The notes under the pieces: model-generated
What the model saw: only the letters and a program-made list of their open reading frames with translations
What the model was told of the DNA's origin: nothing
Databases searched by the model: none
In this document: positions 53,051 through 64,000 of the stretch, in pieces
Numbering within the stretch: the first letter of the stretch is position 1
Layout: each line of letters opens with the position of its first letter
Program-made: the position numbers and the translations under genes
NCBI GenBank assembly: GCA_021234155.1
Contig: JAJEKV010000032.1
Span: forward strand, 3,725,835 to 3,789,834
Source of the DNA: Isoetes taiwanensis
Taxonomy: Eukaryota > Streptophyta > Lycopodiopsida > Isoetales > Isoetaceae
Reading direction: 5' to 3'
DNA length: 64,000 bases

Positions 53051-54546
53051 TGACGCGTCCAAAGACGATATACGGTCTCAAGACGTATACCATATCAAGG
53101 CCATCATGCGCATTATCGCCCGCCCAATCGGCGGTAATCGCCGACGTATACCCAAGCAAGGACGCCCTAGGGGGCAACTTGCAATGGTGCGCACACTTAG
53201 CAATGCGCGCACCTTTTAGACCTTTAACCCATTAAAGGTAGACCAAGGGTCATGGGAACCCTAAACCTAACTGATAGCCTACATAAGGCACCAAACCCTA
53301 ACATTCCCCTTTTTTCGCCCTACGCACCTTCCAAGCCCCGATTCAAGGCGCTACCGAGGAGTCGATTCCAACTCCCACGATCCGCCTCGCCCGGTGTCAG
53401 GATCGCCCTTCCGACCGCATCTCAGAGACATGGACGCCTTCGGATCGAGAGGAGTGAACTAGGGATCAGGTATTTGGTCGATCAAATAGCATAAACCTTA
53501 CTCCAGCCTTCGAACCAGTAGGTTTAGCCTATTAGATCACCCCTAGCAGCCAAGTAGATCCCGAGATTGATCTAACTAAAGAACCTAACTCTATGAGATA
53601 GATTAGTTCTTTATTATTTATTATGTTGATATGATGGACGGATGGATTCTGTGAACTCATTGTATTGGGAAGGGGGGTAGAGACTTAAAGCTTAGTAGAT
53701 GATGCTCCTAGTTAGTCCCTCTTAGTGCATTACTAGTTTTCGGCCCTGTGTACAAGAGCCTCACCCGGTTGTGGGTGAAGGGACTGGGGCGGCTCGTAAT
53801 CCAGGCTCGTGTTCGACCCTTGACCGATCCCTCCGGTGTGTAAGGCCTCACCGGGGATCGAGTGACTAGGTCAATGGCTTGCCACTGAGTGTGGGCAAGG
53901 CATGGGCTCGACACCCGTGGGGTGGGGTTCACCTTCCAGTGGGTTAAGTCGAATAAGGGCAGTGGCCCTCTAGTCACCTTGGGTCAGCATGTAGACCTCG
54001 GGTGGGAGTGATCCCTACCGCCCCATCGGGTGCGGGGAGATGTAACCCGGAGTAGCCCCTTTGGCTATGCACCCGGCCGGGCTGATCGGTCCTAACACTT
54101 TTCAACCTGCTCGCAAAGTGTGCACGGGGAGGGGCGGATGGAGTGGACAACCCAATGCCATGTTCTTATGCCGGCCCAATCCTTTGTCATGATTCTCGCC
54201 GCGCAGGGAACTCGAGACCCAAGCTTGTCGGTCCATCCCCCGGTATCGAGCCTTGGGTAGGAACTTCCCCTCAGATCGTCTTTGATCTTTGTCTATGCAG
54301 ATGTTGATGCACCACCCTTCGAGGTGGATATCTGATGTATGTTACTGACGTGTATGTTTTATGCTTCCGCAGCTAGGTAGGCCCCGAGGGAGACGGGGTA
54401 AAATGACCCCTTCATTCTTCCCCATTGTGGACTCCAGAAGGTCACAGTGATCTGTGGAGGGCCCTGTATCAGTATGGAGCTGGTATGGGGGATGAAATCC
54501 TGGTTGTATACGGTGCGGGCATCGTATACGAGTAGGGGACATCACA
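53051..54546 (+). repeat. Element C 3' LTR
   Basis: About 1496 bp, matching the 5' LTR. The first ~6 bases are rearranged (TGACGCGTCC against TGTGACGTTCC), so the exact start is uncertain by two or three bases. It lacks the MITE and has about 72 bp not found in the 5' copy. It ends ATCACA before the GAGGA duplication. Confidence 0.92.
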
Positions 54547-54551
54547 GAGGA

Positions 54552-56149
54552 GCATTGGGATCTTCATATTCATTCATAACAATAATACATTATTTACCTG
54601 TTACGTCAATACTCCCCCTGCATAGGTTAGCACATTCTATAACTACATATTCCATGCATAACTACATGACAAGCGAAATCCTTGGGTGGCGACCCCAAGG
54701 AGACCACTCTCTCCATCTGTACGTACAGGATTCAACTCATCCATCAGGCCATTTGGCACGGATGCGGAGTTGCACGGCCACCCCACCCCTCCGAAGGTGA
54801 GCCGTTGAATGCAAATGCACAACATCATTTGATGCAAATGCACCATATCTCATAATACCATCTCAGATATATAATGCAATTTCCGTAGAGTGACCCCAAA
54901 TCCTATTCATATTTACAAAGCAATCTCAAATGTACGTATAAACATCCCACATCAGATACTAGTAAGGCAGGTCCTTCTCCTAATACTGGACTGGCAACAA
55001 CATTCAAGCCCTAGATAGTTTTTAAGAGCCGGCAACAATTTATCAAATTCTAAGACAGGTTATAGGATTAGGATACCGAGAATAAAACTCCAGTTTCTCG
55101 GCTAGCTGGGATCTTGGGTCTCATAAGGTATATTTGCAGCAGGTTGGTCAATGGTAACTACAATTGTAAAATAACTTAAGGTTTTAAAACTTTAACTTTA
55201 ATATAAGCTTTTAGAGGTATGGGGATACCGGACCCTGGTATCCCCCTTCAATAGCAATTAGAAAAAACCTGTAACAGAATCGTCGGCGCCCAACAACGGC
55301 CCTTTTGGCTTGGCCGACTGGATCTGTAAGCTCGCCCCAGGCAGGAGTTCATTCTCAAAATGCATTAAGAGTGCAAAAGACTATCTCTAGAATAAGAATC
55401 AGAGTGAGAAGACGGATCTATATACTTTACCAAGGCAGAGGAGATAGGCAGTCAGAAGGAACATTTTACAGCAGACCGAATCAAGCTTAGGTTCACAGGA
55501 TCTGATGGTCGAATTCAATCAGAGGTCTGCCAGATTTGGAAGCACAGAGCAATTAGCATGACAGATTATATATATGGACTGGAATTTGGCTTACAGAGAT
55601 GGCATCTACCTCTCTACGCTTCATAGCCAGCAATCCGGTTTAAACAATCAGGTTCCCAATATCACAAAGTCTATACATGCATCAAATCCCCACTTGAATT
55701 CTTGGCTTTGAACTCTTTCTTCTTGCTCAGCCTCTAATTTGCTCAGCCCCAACCGCTTCTCTTTTCTCCTCCTTCCACCATCCGACCAACTCCTTCTGCT
55801 TCTTATATGCTTGCTCAGGGAATCAGATCTACACCTGGTGATCCATCCCCACTGCCAGATGCCCATCCGGCATGCTGGATGCTAGATTTTAGCATGGTTC
55901 CGTAATATCCACAAACATGATCCTTTCTCCCCTACTCTTTTGAATTTAACCTATTAAGGTTTTAAATAACCTTAACTAAAGTGTTTTTGTAAATTTAAAT
56001 GTCGCCCCAACACACCCATCGAAGCATATCAACAATGATCTTATACAATCCGATACTGACACAAGGCAAGCCACTACGCCCCTTACCTTATGGTTCTTCT
56101 ACTAGAAACATGCAATTATAAGCTAGTTTAAGCCGCTGGGTTCGTTACA
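54552..56149 (-). repeat. Element E left LTR, piece 3 of 3
   Basis: These 1.6 kb match 61055-62638 in the right LTR with only scattered differences and end GGTTCGTTACA. Directly inside is TTCTCACCTTG (56150-56160), purine-rich on the sense strand, the polypurine tract of E. There are no genes. Confidence 0.93.
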
Positions 56150-56166
56150 TTCTCACCTTGTAAAAA

Positions 56167-57574
56167 TTAACTTATGTCCTCATGAGTTATGGGAAAGGTC
56201 GGATATAACTTCTTGAACTTGTCAACGTCTTCCCATGTCGCATCTTCTTGCGGATATCCTGCCCATTGCACTAGATATTTCTCGATGGTGCGATTCCTCA
56301 GTACCCTAGTATCAACTCGCAAAATTGTTTGTGGCTTTACTACGAGTGTCTCTTCTACTGCAACCAAATTATCTTGTGGCAGTATATGCGATGGATCACT
56401 GAGATACTTGCGTAAGTTGCTAACATGGAATACATTATGGACCTTGACGTCAATAGGCAATTCCAAATGGTATGCAGCCTTGCCGATCCTCTGTATGATT
56501 TTAAAAGGACCTGCATATCTAGGTGCTAGTTTGCCAGCTTTCTTAAACCTCAATGTACCCTGCTGAGGGTTAATTTTCAGGAATACTATATCATTCTCCT
56601 ATCATTCTCCGTTTATCCGCATATTGCTTTTGTCGGCTCTGTGCTTTGGTAATATTTTGTCTAATAATTCGGAGCTGGGTCCCAATATCTTCCCCCATGA
56701 TCTGGACCAAATCAACTTTACATTGCGGACTACACCAAGTCAAAGGATATCGGCATTCTTGACTATATACTGCTTCAAATGGGCTCATCTTTATGGAATC
56801 TTGATATGTATTGTTGTAGGCAAACTCAATTAAGTACAGATAAGATTCCCAAGTGTGTGGATGTTCGGGCACATACATCCGGAGCATGTCTTCGACAACC
56901 TGATTAACTCTTTCAACTTGACCATCGGTTTGAGGATGATATGCTGTGCTCATCCTTAATTGGGTTCCCACCCCATGGAACAATGCTTGCCAAAACTGGC
57001 CAACAAAATGCGTGTCTCGATCTGACACGATAGCTTTAGTCGTACCATGCAGACGGAATATATTCTTGATGAAAATCTTAGCAACATCTGCAGCAGTAGC
57101 CGTGATTTTGGTTGGCATAAAGTGGGCTTGCTTGGTGAGACGATCCATTACTACACAGATGGAATCATATGCGGCTCGTGTCTTAGGCAATTCCACAATA
57201 AAATCCATACCTATACTTTCCCATTTTGTATCGGGAATATCCAACGGTTGCAATTCCCCTGGGACCTTTTGGTGAGAGGCTTTCACTTTCTGGCATGGTA
57301 AACATCTGGCCACATAGCTTAAGATTTTCTTCTTCATGCTAGGCCAAAACAACTGCTTGCGAACCTTAGGAAGAGTTTTCTAAACTCCTGGATGACCCGA
57401 TACTGGACTATCATGAGCTTCTTTCATAATCTGCTGTTTAAGCTCGGCATTATCCGGTATGCACAACCGATTGTGGTAGAATAACTTAGATGCTTCTATC
57501 TTATAGGGATTCCTGTTTTCCCCTTGCTCAAGTGCTGCTATTATAGGTTGGAAATAAGAATCCTCCTGGATCAA
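56167..57574 (-). pseudogene. pol: Element E pol: integrase with chromodomain
   Basis: Reading right to left: HHCC finger (AHDSPVSGHPG ... CLPCQKVKASHQ), a stop between the two halves at about 57382, then the catalytic core with Asp in GMDFIVELP, Asp in VSDRDTHFV and Glu in DGQVERVNQVVED. A stop at about 56590 precedes the GPF/Y module (RYAGPFKIIQRIG). The chromodomain is EKYLVQWAGYPQEDATWEDV (about 56285-56225). This frame is more complete than those of B elements. The stops look like single-base changes. Confidence 0.88.
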
Positions 57575-57639
57575 TTGTGTGAGATTGCTATCCCATTGCG
57601 TATTAGCAACACTAACGGTAGCACAATATGATCGTCAGG

Positions 57640-58198
57640 ACAACGCATCTGCAATTACGTTATCTTTTCCAGGCTGATACATTATGGTGAGATCATACTC
57701 CTGCAGCAGTTGCATCCATCGTTTCTGACGATTATTTAGCTGAGGCTGCGTCAGGAAATACTTAAGACTATGATGATCGGTCTTAAGGAGAATTTATTAC
57801 CCAAAAGATAATGCCTCCATAACTTTAAAGCATGCATAATTGCAAGCATTTCCAAATCATGGGTTGGATAATACCATTCAGCGGGATTAAGTTTCTTTGA
57901 TGCATACGCACATACATGGCCATCTTGTAATAAAGCACATTCAATCCCAGTGCCTGAGGCATCAGTTACCACACAAAAATTCCGTTCCATAGATGGAATT
58001 TTTAAAATTGGTGCATGCGTCAAGGCATCTTTTAAAATTTGAAAACTTTGGTTACATACCTCTGACCATTGGAATGCTAAATCTTTTTGAAATAGGGTGG
58101 TCAATGGAGCTGCTTTCCTGGAAAAATGCTTTACAAACTTGCGATAATATCCAGCTAATCCTATGTGCCCGGATTTCCCTTACAGATTGAGGTTGTGG
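57640..58198 (-). pseudogene. pol: Element E pol: RNase H
   Basis: Catalytic Asp in VVTDASGTGIECALLQ, the Glu region in YYPTHDLEMLAI and HYLLGNKF are visible at 58104-57780. The last Asp motif is disrupted by a frame change at about 57790. The C-terminal end (a VVADALS-like block) is broken by a stop near 57635. The upstream connection domain (58198-58105) also has a frame break. Confidence 0.82.
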
Positions 58199-59434
58199 CT
58201 ATTCTTGTATAGCTTTTACCTTTTCAGGATCCAGCTCAATTCCTTTGTTGGAGATAACATGGCCTAAATAAATCAACTGCTCTTGAGCAAAACTGCATTT
58301 GGAAAGCTTACCATAAAGCTTATGTTGCCTTAAAAGCTTCAAAACTGAGCGCAAATGTTCAACATGCTCTTCAAGTGTTCTGGAATAAATCAGAATATCG
58401 TCGAAAAACACAAGCACAAATTGGTCAAGATGAGCCCGAAAAACATCATTCATAAGCCTCATAAAAGTGGCTGGTGCATTGGTAAGCCCAAATGGCATTA
58501 CCACAAATTCATAATGCCCATATCTAGTGCGAAAAACAGTTTTAGGGATATCCTCTTCCTTAATCTGGATCTGGTGGTAGCCAGATCGCAAGTCAATCTT
58601 TGAAAAGAACTTGCTACCACTTAATTGATCAAATAGATCATCCACTCATGGCAAAGAATAACCATTTTTTATAGTTACCTGATTCACCAGCCTATAGTCT
58701 ACACACAAACGCAGACTTCCATCCTTCTTCTTTATGAATAAGACAGGAGCTCCAAATGGAGATGTGCTAGGCCTAATAAAGCCTTGCTCTACCAATTCTT
58801 CAAGCTGCTTTTTAAGTTCTGCCATCTCTACCACATTAAAACGATAAGGAGGTCGCGAAGATGGTGCAGATCCTGGAAGCAATTCAATATCATGATTCAC
58901 ATCACGAAAGGGAGGTAGTTCTGTTAACTTATCCGGAAACACATCCCTGAATTCTTCTAACACAACCTGAATAGCTTTTGGAACAATAGTTTCTTGCATT
59001 TCTGCAGCTTTACTTATCATTCCAACATACATGACTTCTCCCTTGCGCAAATAGCGCTTTGCCTGCTTGCAGGTCAACACGGAAGGTCCAGAAAGCATAG
59101 GGCGACTACCCAATCTCTTCATAGAACCATTTGACAAGGTGCAAAGGACAGCCTTGCCTTTACAGTCGATGTAGGCCCCTACGGCTTTCAACCACGACAT
59201 TCCCAGAATTAAATCATACTTACCCAGATCAAGGATTTCAAAGTTAGTATGAAAATTTATCCCACAAAGTTTAAAGTCCAAGCGAGGCACAAACCCATTT
59301 GACATCTTAATCACACATCTGCTAACTCTACAGATCTAGGATTCTGTGCAATGATACTTGAACCCATCTGAGCAACCAATCTAGGCGAAATGAAATTGTG
59401 TGTGCTACCACTGTCAATCAGAAAATGAAAAGGG
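58199..59434 (-). pseudogene. pol: Element E pol: protease and reverse transcriptase
   Basis: The protease begins FLIDSGSTHNFISPRL (about 59430-59385). After a frame break it continues with [20 protein letters not shown] (about 59230). RT has [65 protein letters not shown] and [12 protein letters not shown]. One in-frame TGA (58646-58648) lies where CGA (Arg) is expected between SLP and VDDLF. That is a simple C-to-T change. Otherwise RT is open across its length. Confidence 0.88.
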
Positions 59435-60395
59435 CGTTCGAATGCTACCTAGTAGATGGATAACGTCAGTAGCAATATATTCAGCAGGGTCTCCACCAAT
59501 GGCGTATGCACGCATATCTGGTGCTACTCCTGTTTCTTCTAATGTAACCGCTTGAGCTCGTGCAGGCCTCTCCTCCGTACGAGTATTTCGAGGTCCACTA
59601 ACACTTGGCGTACTCGTTACTGGCCTATTCCAGTTTCCTGGGTTCCTACTACTAGCTTGCGGTCCTGCATTGCTCCTATTTTGCCACTTTCTAGGACAAG
59701 GAGCTGAAATATGCCCAGCTTCTTTGCAATAGTAACACAATCTTTCTCGGCGGCAACGTTCTTGTTCCTCGGAACTCATCCGGCTTGGTCCATTTGGCCG
59801 CCTCTCTGGAGTAGGGCGTGCATTTCCTCTGGTATCTCCAGAAGCCGCAAAAGATCTTTCTCTCTGCTTATGAGGGTATTCCTTTTCTGATTTCCAAGGC
59901 TGGGTTGTTTCCTCTCGACTTTTGGTGATCCAATTCTGGACCTGCTCTTTAAACTTAGAGACTCGGATAGCTTCTTCTAAGCTGGGATAGGTTACCCCTC
60001 CAACTAACAAAGTCAACTCTGGCTTGAGCCCACGAATAAACTTGTCAGCTAATTGTGCCACTGTCATAGTGGGTCCATATGGTTGCAATGCCCTAAATGC
60101 ATTGGCATTAGCATATCGGCAATGGTTGCCTTTAATAAGTCGAGAGTTTTCTTAACTTGAAAATAAAATTCGATCCCTTTCAACCAAGCATCAACATCCT
60201 TACCTGTGGTATCTTTACCACTAAATGTCTCCATCCTAAGTCCTTGTTGACCTCATCAAGGTCATCATCCTTGGTGGCAAGCTGTTGTTGCATAGTGGCA
60301 AGTTGTTGCTGCATAGCTGCCAAAATTTGCTCGGTTATGGTAGGAGCAGTGCCACTTCCCCCAGCTCCTAAATCGTTATCATTATTTCCAGACAT
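59435..60395 (-). pseudogene. gag: Element E gag, core deleted
   Basis: ATG at 60395 (MSGNNDNDLGAGG) with a Gln-rich repeat (MQQQLATMQQQLAT). The capsid begins ETFSGKDTTGKDVDAWLKG but then passes, after about 35 residues, to the C-terminal part (QLADKFIRGLKPELT, YPSLEEAIRVSKFKEQVQ). In related Gag proteins some 150-250 residues intervene, so the core is deleted. One CCHC knuckle is intact (CYYCKEAGHISAPC, about 59740-59695). Confidence 0.8.
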
Positions 60396-60517
60396 CCTGC
60401 TAACCACCGGGAAAATGATGGCAATGGTTATTTTCCATAAAACAACTCTACTTTCCAGTAGACTTCTTAAGTTTCTAACCCTTAATTCCCACGGCCCGAA
60501 GGTTGTCAGAACTTTGG

Positions 60518-60529
60518 GCTCTGATACCA
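60518..60529 (-). other. Element E primer binding site (initiator tRNA-Met)
   Basis: The plus strand reads GCTCTGATACCA, so the sense strand is TGGTATCAGAGC, two bases from the LTR. It is the same site as in element C. Confidence 0.92.
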
Positions 60530-60531
60530 AC

Positions 60532-62638
60532 TGAAAAACAGACCTAGCCCCTTGGCCTAGGCTGTTGCACTAAATAATTCGGATATAGACAACCATGTAA
60601 TAATGAACATCTATTCATAAAACTTTGTTACAACCAAATAATTTACATAAGGGCCAAGGCCACAACACATAATTGAAATAGTTCACATTGCACCCACATA
60701 AAAATACCCATACATAATATACATAACCCAAGCCACCCCCCCACTCGTGCTTATCCCCTTCTTCCCCCTCCTTGGAAGTGACCGAGGAGGAGTTGCTAGA
60801 GCTACCCCCGGAAGAAGACTCCCCATCACGCTCCGGGCCCTGGGCCTCAATTCGAGGTTGCATCTGCGCATAGTACAATTGCCTGAATAATGACATTATG
60901 ATTTCGTAAACTCTTTCTTTGGACATCAGAGCGGGTTCATCCTCTGTCTCATTAAACCACCAGGTGACGAAGGAGTCCGATGGTAGTTTCAGGACGTGAC
61001 ATCTTACATACAAAGAGACATCCGGGGTTAGTCCACAAGGACTAAGTGGGGAGGAGCATTGGGATCTTCACATTCATTCATAACAATAATATCTTATTTA
61101 CCTGTTACGTCAATACTCCTCCTGCATAGGTTAGCACATTCTATAACTACATATTCCATGCATAACTACATGACAAGCGTAATCCTTGGGTGGCGACCCC
61201 AAGGATACCACTCTCTCCATCTGTACGTACAGGATTCAACTCATCCGTCAGGCCATCTGGCACGGATGCGGAGTTACACGGCCACCCCACCCCACCGAAG
61301 GTGGGCCGTTGAATGCAAATGCACAACATCATTTGATGCAAATGCACCATATCTCATAATACCATCTCAGATATATAATGCAATTTCCGTAGAGTGACCC
61401 CAAATCATATTCATATTTACAAAGCAATCTCAAATATACGTATAAACATCCCACATAAGATACTAGTAAGGCAAGTACTTCTCCTAATACTGGACTGGCA
61501 ACAACATTCAAGCCCTAGTTAGTTTTTAAGAGCCGGCAACAATTTATCAAATTCTAAGACAGGTCATAGGATTAGGATACCGAGGATAAAACTCCAGTTT
61601 CTCGGTTAGCTGGGATCTTGGGTCTCATAAGGTATATTTGCAGCAGGTTGGTCAATGGTAACTACAATTGTAAAACAACTTAAGGTTTTAAAACTTTAAC
61701 TTTAATATAAGCTTTTAGAGGTCTGGAGATACCGGACCCTAGTATCCCCCTTCAATAGCAATTAGAAAAAACCTGTAACAGAATCGTCGGCGCCCAACAA
61801 CGGCCCTTTTGGCTTGGCCGACTGGATCTGCAAGCTCGCCCCAGGCAGGAGTTCATTCCCAAAATGCATTAAGAGTGCAAAAGACTATCTCTAGAATAAG
61901 AATCAGAGTGAGAAGACAGATCTATAAACTTTACCAAGGCAGAGGAGATAGACAGACAGAAGGAACATTTTACAGCAGACCGAAGCAAGCTTAGGTTCAC
62001 AGGATCTGATGGTCGAATTCAATCAGAGGTCTGCCAGATTTGGAAGCACAGAGCAATTAGCATGACAGATTATATATATGGACTGGAATTTGGCTTACAG
62101 AAATGGCATCTACCTCTCGACGCTTCATAGCCAACAATCCGGTTTAAACAATCAGGTTCCCAATATCACAAAGTCTATACATGCATCAAATCCCCACCTG
62201 AATTCTTGGCTTTGGACTCTTTCTTCTTGCTCAGCCTCTAATTTGCTCAGCCCCAACCGCTTCTCTTTTCTCCTCCTTCCACCATCCGGCCAACTCCTTC
62301 TGCTTCTTATATGCTTGCTCGGGAATCAGATCTACACCTGGTGATCCATCCCCACTGCCAGATGCCCATCCGGCATGCTGGATGCTAGATTTTAGCATGG
62401 TTCCGTAATATTTTACGGTGCTTACTCTTTTGAATTTAACCTATTAAGGTTTTAAATAACCTTAACTAAAGTGTTTTTGTAAATTTAAATGCCGCCCCAA
62501 CACACCCATCGAAGCATATCAACAATGATCTTATACAATCCGATACTGGCACAAGGCAAGCCACTACGCCCCTTACCTTATAGTTCTTCTACTAGAAACA
62601 TACAATTATAAGCTAGTTTAAGCATTGGGTTCGTTACA
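60532..62638 (-). repeat. Element E right (5') LTR, intact
   Basis: The 2107-bp LTR has TG...CA ends. It serves as the uninterrupted reference that proves the three-part left LTR: its bases run without a gap across both points where B1 and C inserted. It contains no genes. Confidence 0.94.
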
Positions 62639-62836
62639 GATTTATTCACCTCATGCCAAAAAGGCTAGTACATATATTTTTCCAAAAAAAGGCAGCACAA
62701 AAAAAACCATAGTTTAGGTAGTTAGACTAGACGGCATATAGGACGGAGTTACATAGTTATAAGAGTCCATTGGCCAACAACATAGCAGGGATGGGAGCAA
62801 CAGCCAACAGGGAGCTTAATCTGGGCTGATCGGGCT
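62639..62836. other. right flank, near part
   Basis: Host DNA next to the GATTT duplication. It is A/T-rich with an A-run near 62700. It may be the 3' untranslated part of the minus-strand gene fragment at 62837. I see nothing else. Confidence 0.4.
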
Positions 62837-63163
62837 CTCAAACTTCACCCAGTGCCCTTCTGCCACAGTGACACTGCAATGCACCATATCACGCTCATCC
62901 TTGGCATGTTGGACGTGATCGATAATCTCAGGAGTGACCTCAACATTCAGGTTGGAGCCAACTGCAGTTGCAATTTTAGCATGATTCACCAAACGATTTT
63001 CAGCTTGAGGGAGCCGATTTCTTCAGTTGATAACCGGCAGAGTCACATTGCTCCCTCTTCTTCTGCGGGAAGGGAGTTTTTGACGACTTCCTGCCATGGT
63101 GGCAGCTCCCAAAATCGGGGCTTTTTCTCCACGATCCTTTCATATCACTGTAGATTTGAGACA
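62837..63163 (-). pseudogene. unrecognised gene fragment in the right flank, minus strand
   Basis: The minus strand has coding-like sequence ending at TAA (62837): KPRFWELPPWQEVV, then STEEIGSLKL and, after a one-base frame change, ENRLVNHAKIATAVGSN, EVTPEIIDHVQHAKDE and GHWVKFESP. One in-frame stop (at about 63040) also occurs. Upstream on the same strand are a plausible 3' splice site (TTTGTCTCAAATCTACAG, ending at about 63154) and, further up, a donor (GAAG/GTAAGC at about 63243). This suggests a spliced host gene, now damaged. I recognise no family. Confidence 0.4.
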
Positions 63164-64000
63164 AATATGCATTAGTTGAATGAATAACATGAAGAGAACA
63201 TGAATAGCATGAATAACATGAATAACTTTGTAGGCGCTTACCTTCACTCGAACAGGCCGGATCAAGACTGGTGGGGGATGGGTGAGGTTTGAATGGGAAA
63301 TCTCTCGCTCTTTTTAAAGCCTTGAGATCATGACAGTGCCTTACACCAATTGTGCGAGGCGCTTCATCCTATGATGGTGGCCAATTCGGCAGACATGAGC
63401 AGTTCGGGTGAGAATTAGGGGTAATTCAATCAAATCCCCCGAGGGGGGTTGCCAAAAGCGGGCCAAAAAGGCCATTGAATTGGCAATGGTGCGCTATATT
63501 TGGTGAAGCTCCATGATCTCTGGACCAGTGTACAGGGACCGTTAGCCCATGATGGTAGATGTAGGGCCCTGCCACCGCGAGAAGGGCGTGAAGCCTTCGG
63601 CCAGTAAGGCGAAGCCAGTGCGCGAAGGCACAGAAGGGGGATAGCATGTGCGAGATAGGAGTGTAGCTCGTGGCAACTAGAGGACTGTCAGGACGCAGAC
63701 GAGGGATCATGATGAGATGGTAGGTAGGTAACCTACTGCGCGAAGGGCAGGCCAGAGGGGTCTCGAAACTAGGGTCCAGACACGGCGTGGGGGGCCATAT
63801 GTCCCGCGATAGGGGCGCCTAGACCCCCCAACTTTGAGGTCCCATATCTTCTTACCCTTGGGTTTTTTAAGGGTAGTTTTTTTTTTTTTTCCACGCATAG
63901 AATATCTGATTAGGTCTCTGGGGATACCTAGGTTGGACAATTCGGAAGAGTTTTTGACCATTTGTTGTGTAAAGGCCTCTTAAGTGCGGGAAACATGGCA
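63164..64000. other. right flank, far part
   Basis: This holds the possible intron (about 63154-63242), a Ser/Pro-rich upstream exon candidate, and otherwise unassigned DNA. A T-run (63877-63890) and short G-rich patches are visible. Minus-strand frames at 63426-63710 and 63707-63961 lack recognisable motifs. I see no repeat ends. Confidence 0.3.

Larger units (their letters stand above)
12127..54546 (+). mobile_element. Element C: chromovirus with histone-like ORF, split by B2, B3, D and a MITE
   Basis: The ends TGTGACG (12127) and ATCACA (54546) are flanked by GAGGA (12122-12126 and 54547-54551), inside the left LTR of E. Removing B2, B3, D and the MITE leaves about 12.9 kb. Order on the plus strand: 5' LTR, initiator-Met primer site, promoter unit 1, an ORF ending in a histone H3 fold, promoter unit 2, a second extra ORF, gag, protease, RT, RNase H, integrase with chromodomain, 3' noncoding DNA, polypurine tract, 3' LTR. 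Gag-pol is chromovirus-like (RT box VFFDDIL, C-terminal chromodomain). Most genes carry frame breaks, many beside CG sites that replace CAG or CTG. Confidence 0.9.
1335..62638 (-). mobile_element. Element E: outermost Ty3/gypsy chromovirus, split by nested insertions
   Basis: This is the outer shell of the nest. Its ends are TG (1335) and CA (62638), flanked by a 5-bp duplication GATTT (1330-1334 and 62639-62643). The right LTR is intact. The left LTR lies in three pieces (1335-1497, 11761-12126, 54552-56149) whose summed length, about 2127 bp, matches the right LTR (2107 bp). Gag, protease, RT, RNase H, integrase and a C-terminal chromodomain lie on the minus strand. The initiator-Met primer site abuts the right LTR, so transcription ran right to left. 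Without its inserts the element is about 8.6 kb. A gag core deletion, frameshifts and stop codons make it non-autonomous. It is the oldest visible insertion, since B1 and C lie inside it. Confidence 0.93.

Noticed and set aside
1-64000. CRISPR arrays, bacterial operons, rRNA clusters
   Set aside because: There are no regular spacer repeats, ribosome binding sites or rRNA sequences, and all strong signals are plant LTR elements.

Overview
This window is plant nuclear DNA. It is almost entirely one nest of LTR retrotransposons, with no bacterial-type genes, rRNA, tRNA genes or CRISPR. The evidence is Ty3/gypsy gag-pol genes with chromodomains, tRNA-type primer binding sites, 5-bp target site duplications (TSDs) and plant-style TATA boxes. 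The density of Athila/Tat-type and chromovirus elements suggests a land plant with a large genome. I cannot name the species or clade from sequence alone.

Layout, from outside in. Flanking DNA (1-1334 and 62639-64000) holds only unrecognised, decayed gene-like pieces. Element E (1335-62638, minus strand, TSD GATTT) is a chromovirus of about 8.6 kb once inserts are removed; its pol lies at 56.2-60.4 kb and its left LTR is cut into three pieces. Two elements sit inside that left LTR. Element B1 (1498-11755, minus, TSD CACAT) is Athila/Tat-like and carries a long extra ORF; a copia-like solo LTR (8497-8949) sits inside it. Element C (12127-54546, plus, TSD GAGGA) is a chromovirus of about 12.9 kb. 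C is in turn split by a hAT-like MITE in its 5' LTR (13082-13699), by B2 immediately after its primer binding site (14186-25280, TSD AGAGC), by B3 (26510-33374, TSD CCACC) and by D (33867-44769, TSD CCCGC). Every one of these junctions can be read directly as TG...CA ends with matching direct repeats.

The most striking content is in C. When B3 and D are mentally removed, the DNA between C's primer binding site and its gag contains an interrupted reading frame of about 430 codons. It starts like a histone H3 tail and ends in a near-complete H3 histone fold with CENH3-like features. D inserted between the alpha-N and alpha-1 parts of that fold. The ORF and a second extra ORF just upstream of gag each follow a similar promoter unit: two copies of a long palindrome, then a TATA box about 100 bp before the ATG. 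C's integrase also ends in a chromodomain, so this would be an LTR element carrying both a nucleosome component and a chromatin reader.

Other notable features: the B family carries a ~1000-codon ORF3 downstream of integrase, conserved between quite diverged copies. D has an archaeal-type RNase H between protease and reverse transcriptase, while its ordinary RNase H has lost catalytic residues.

Caution on frames: paired LTRs differ repeatedly by CAG or CTG in one copy against CG in the other. This could be systematic consensus error at methylated CHG sites, so some frameshifts here may not be real. No element in the window looks fully intact.
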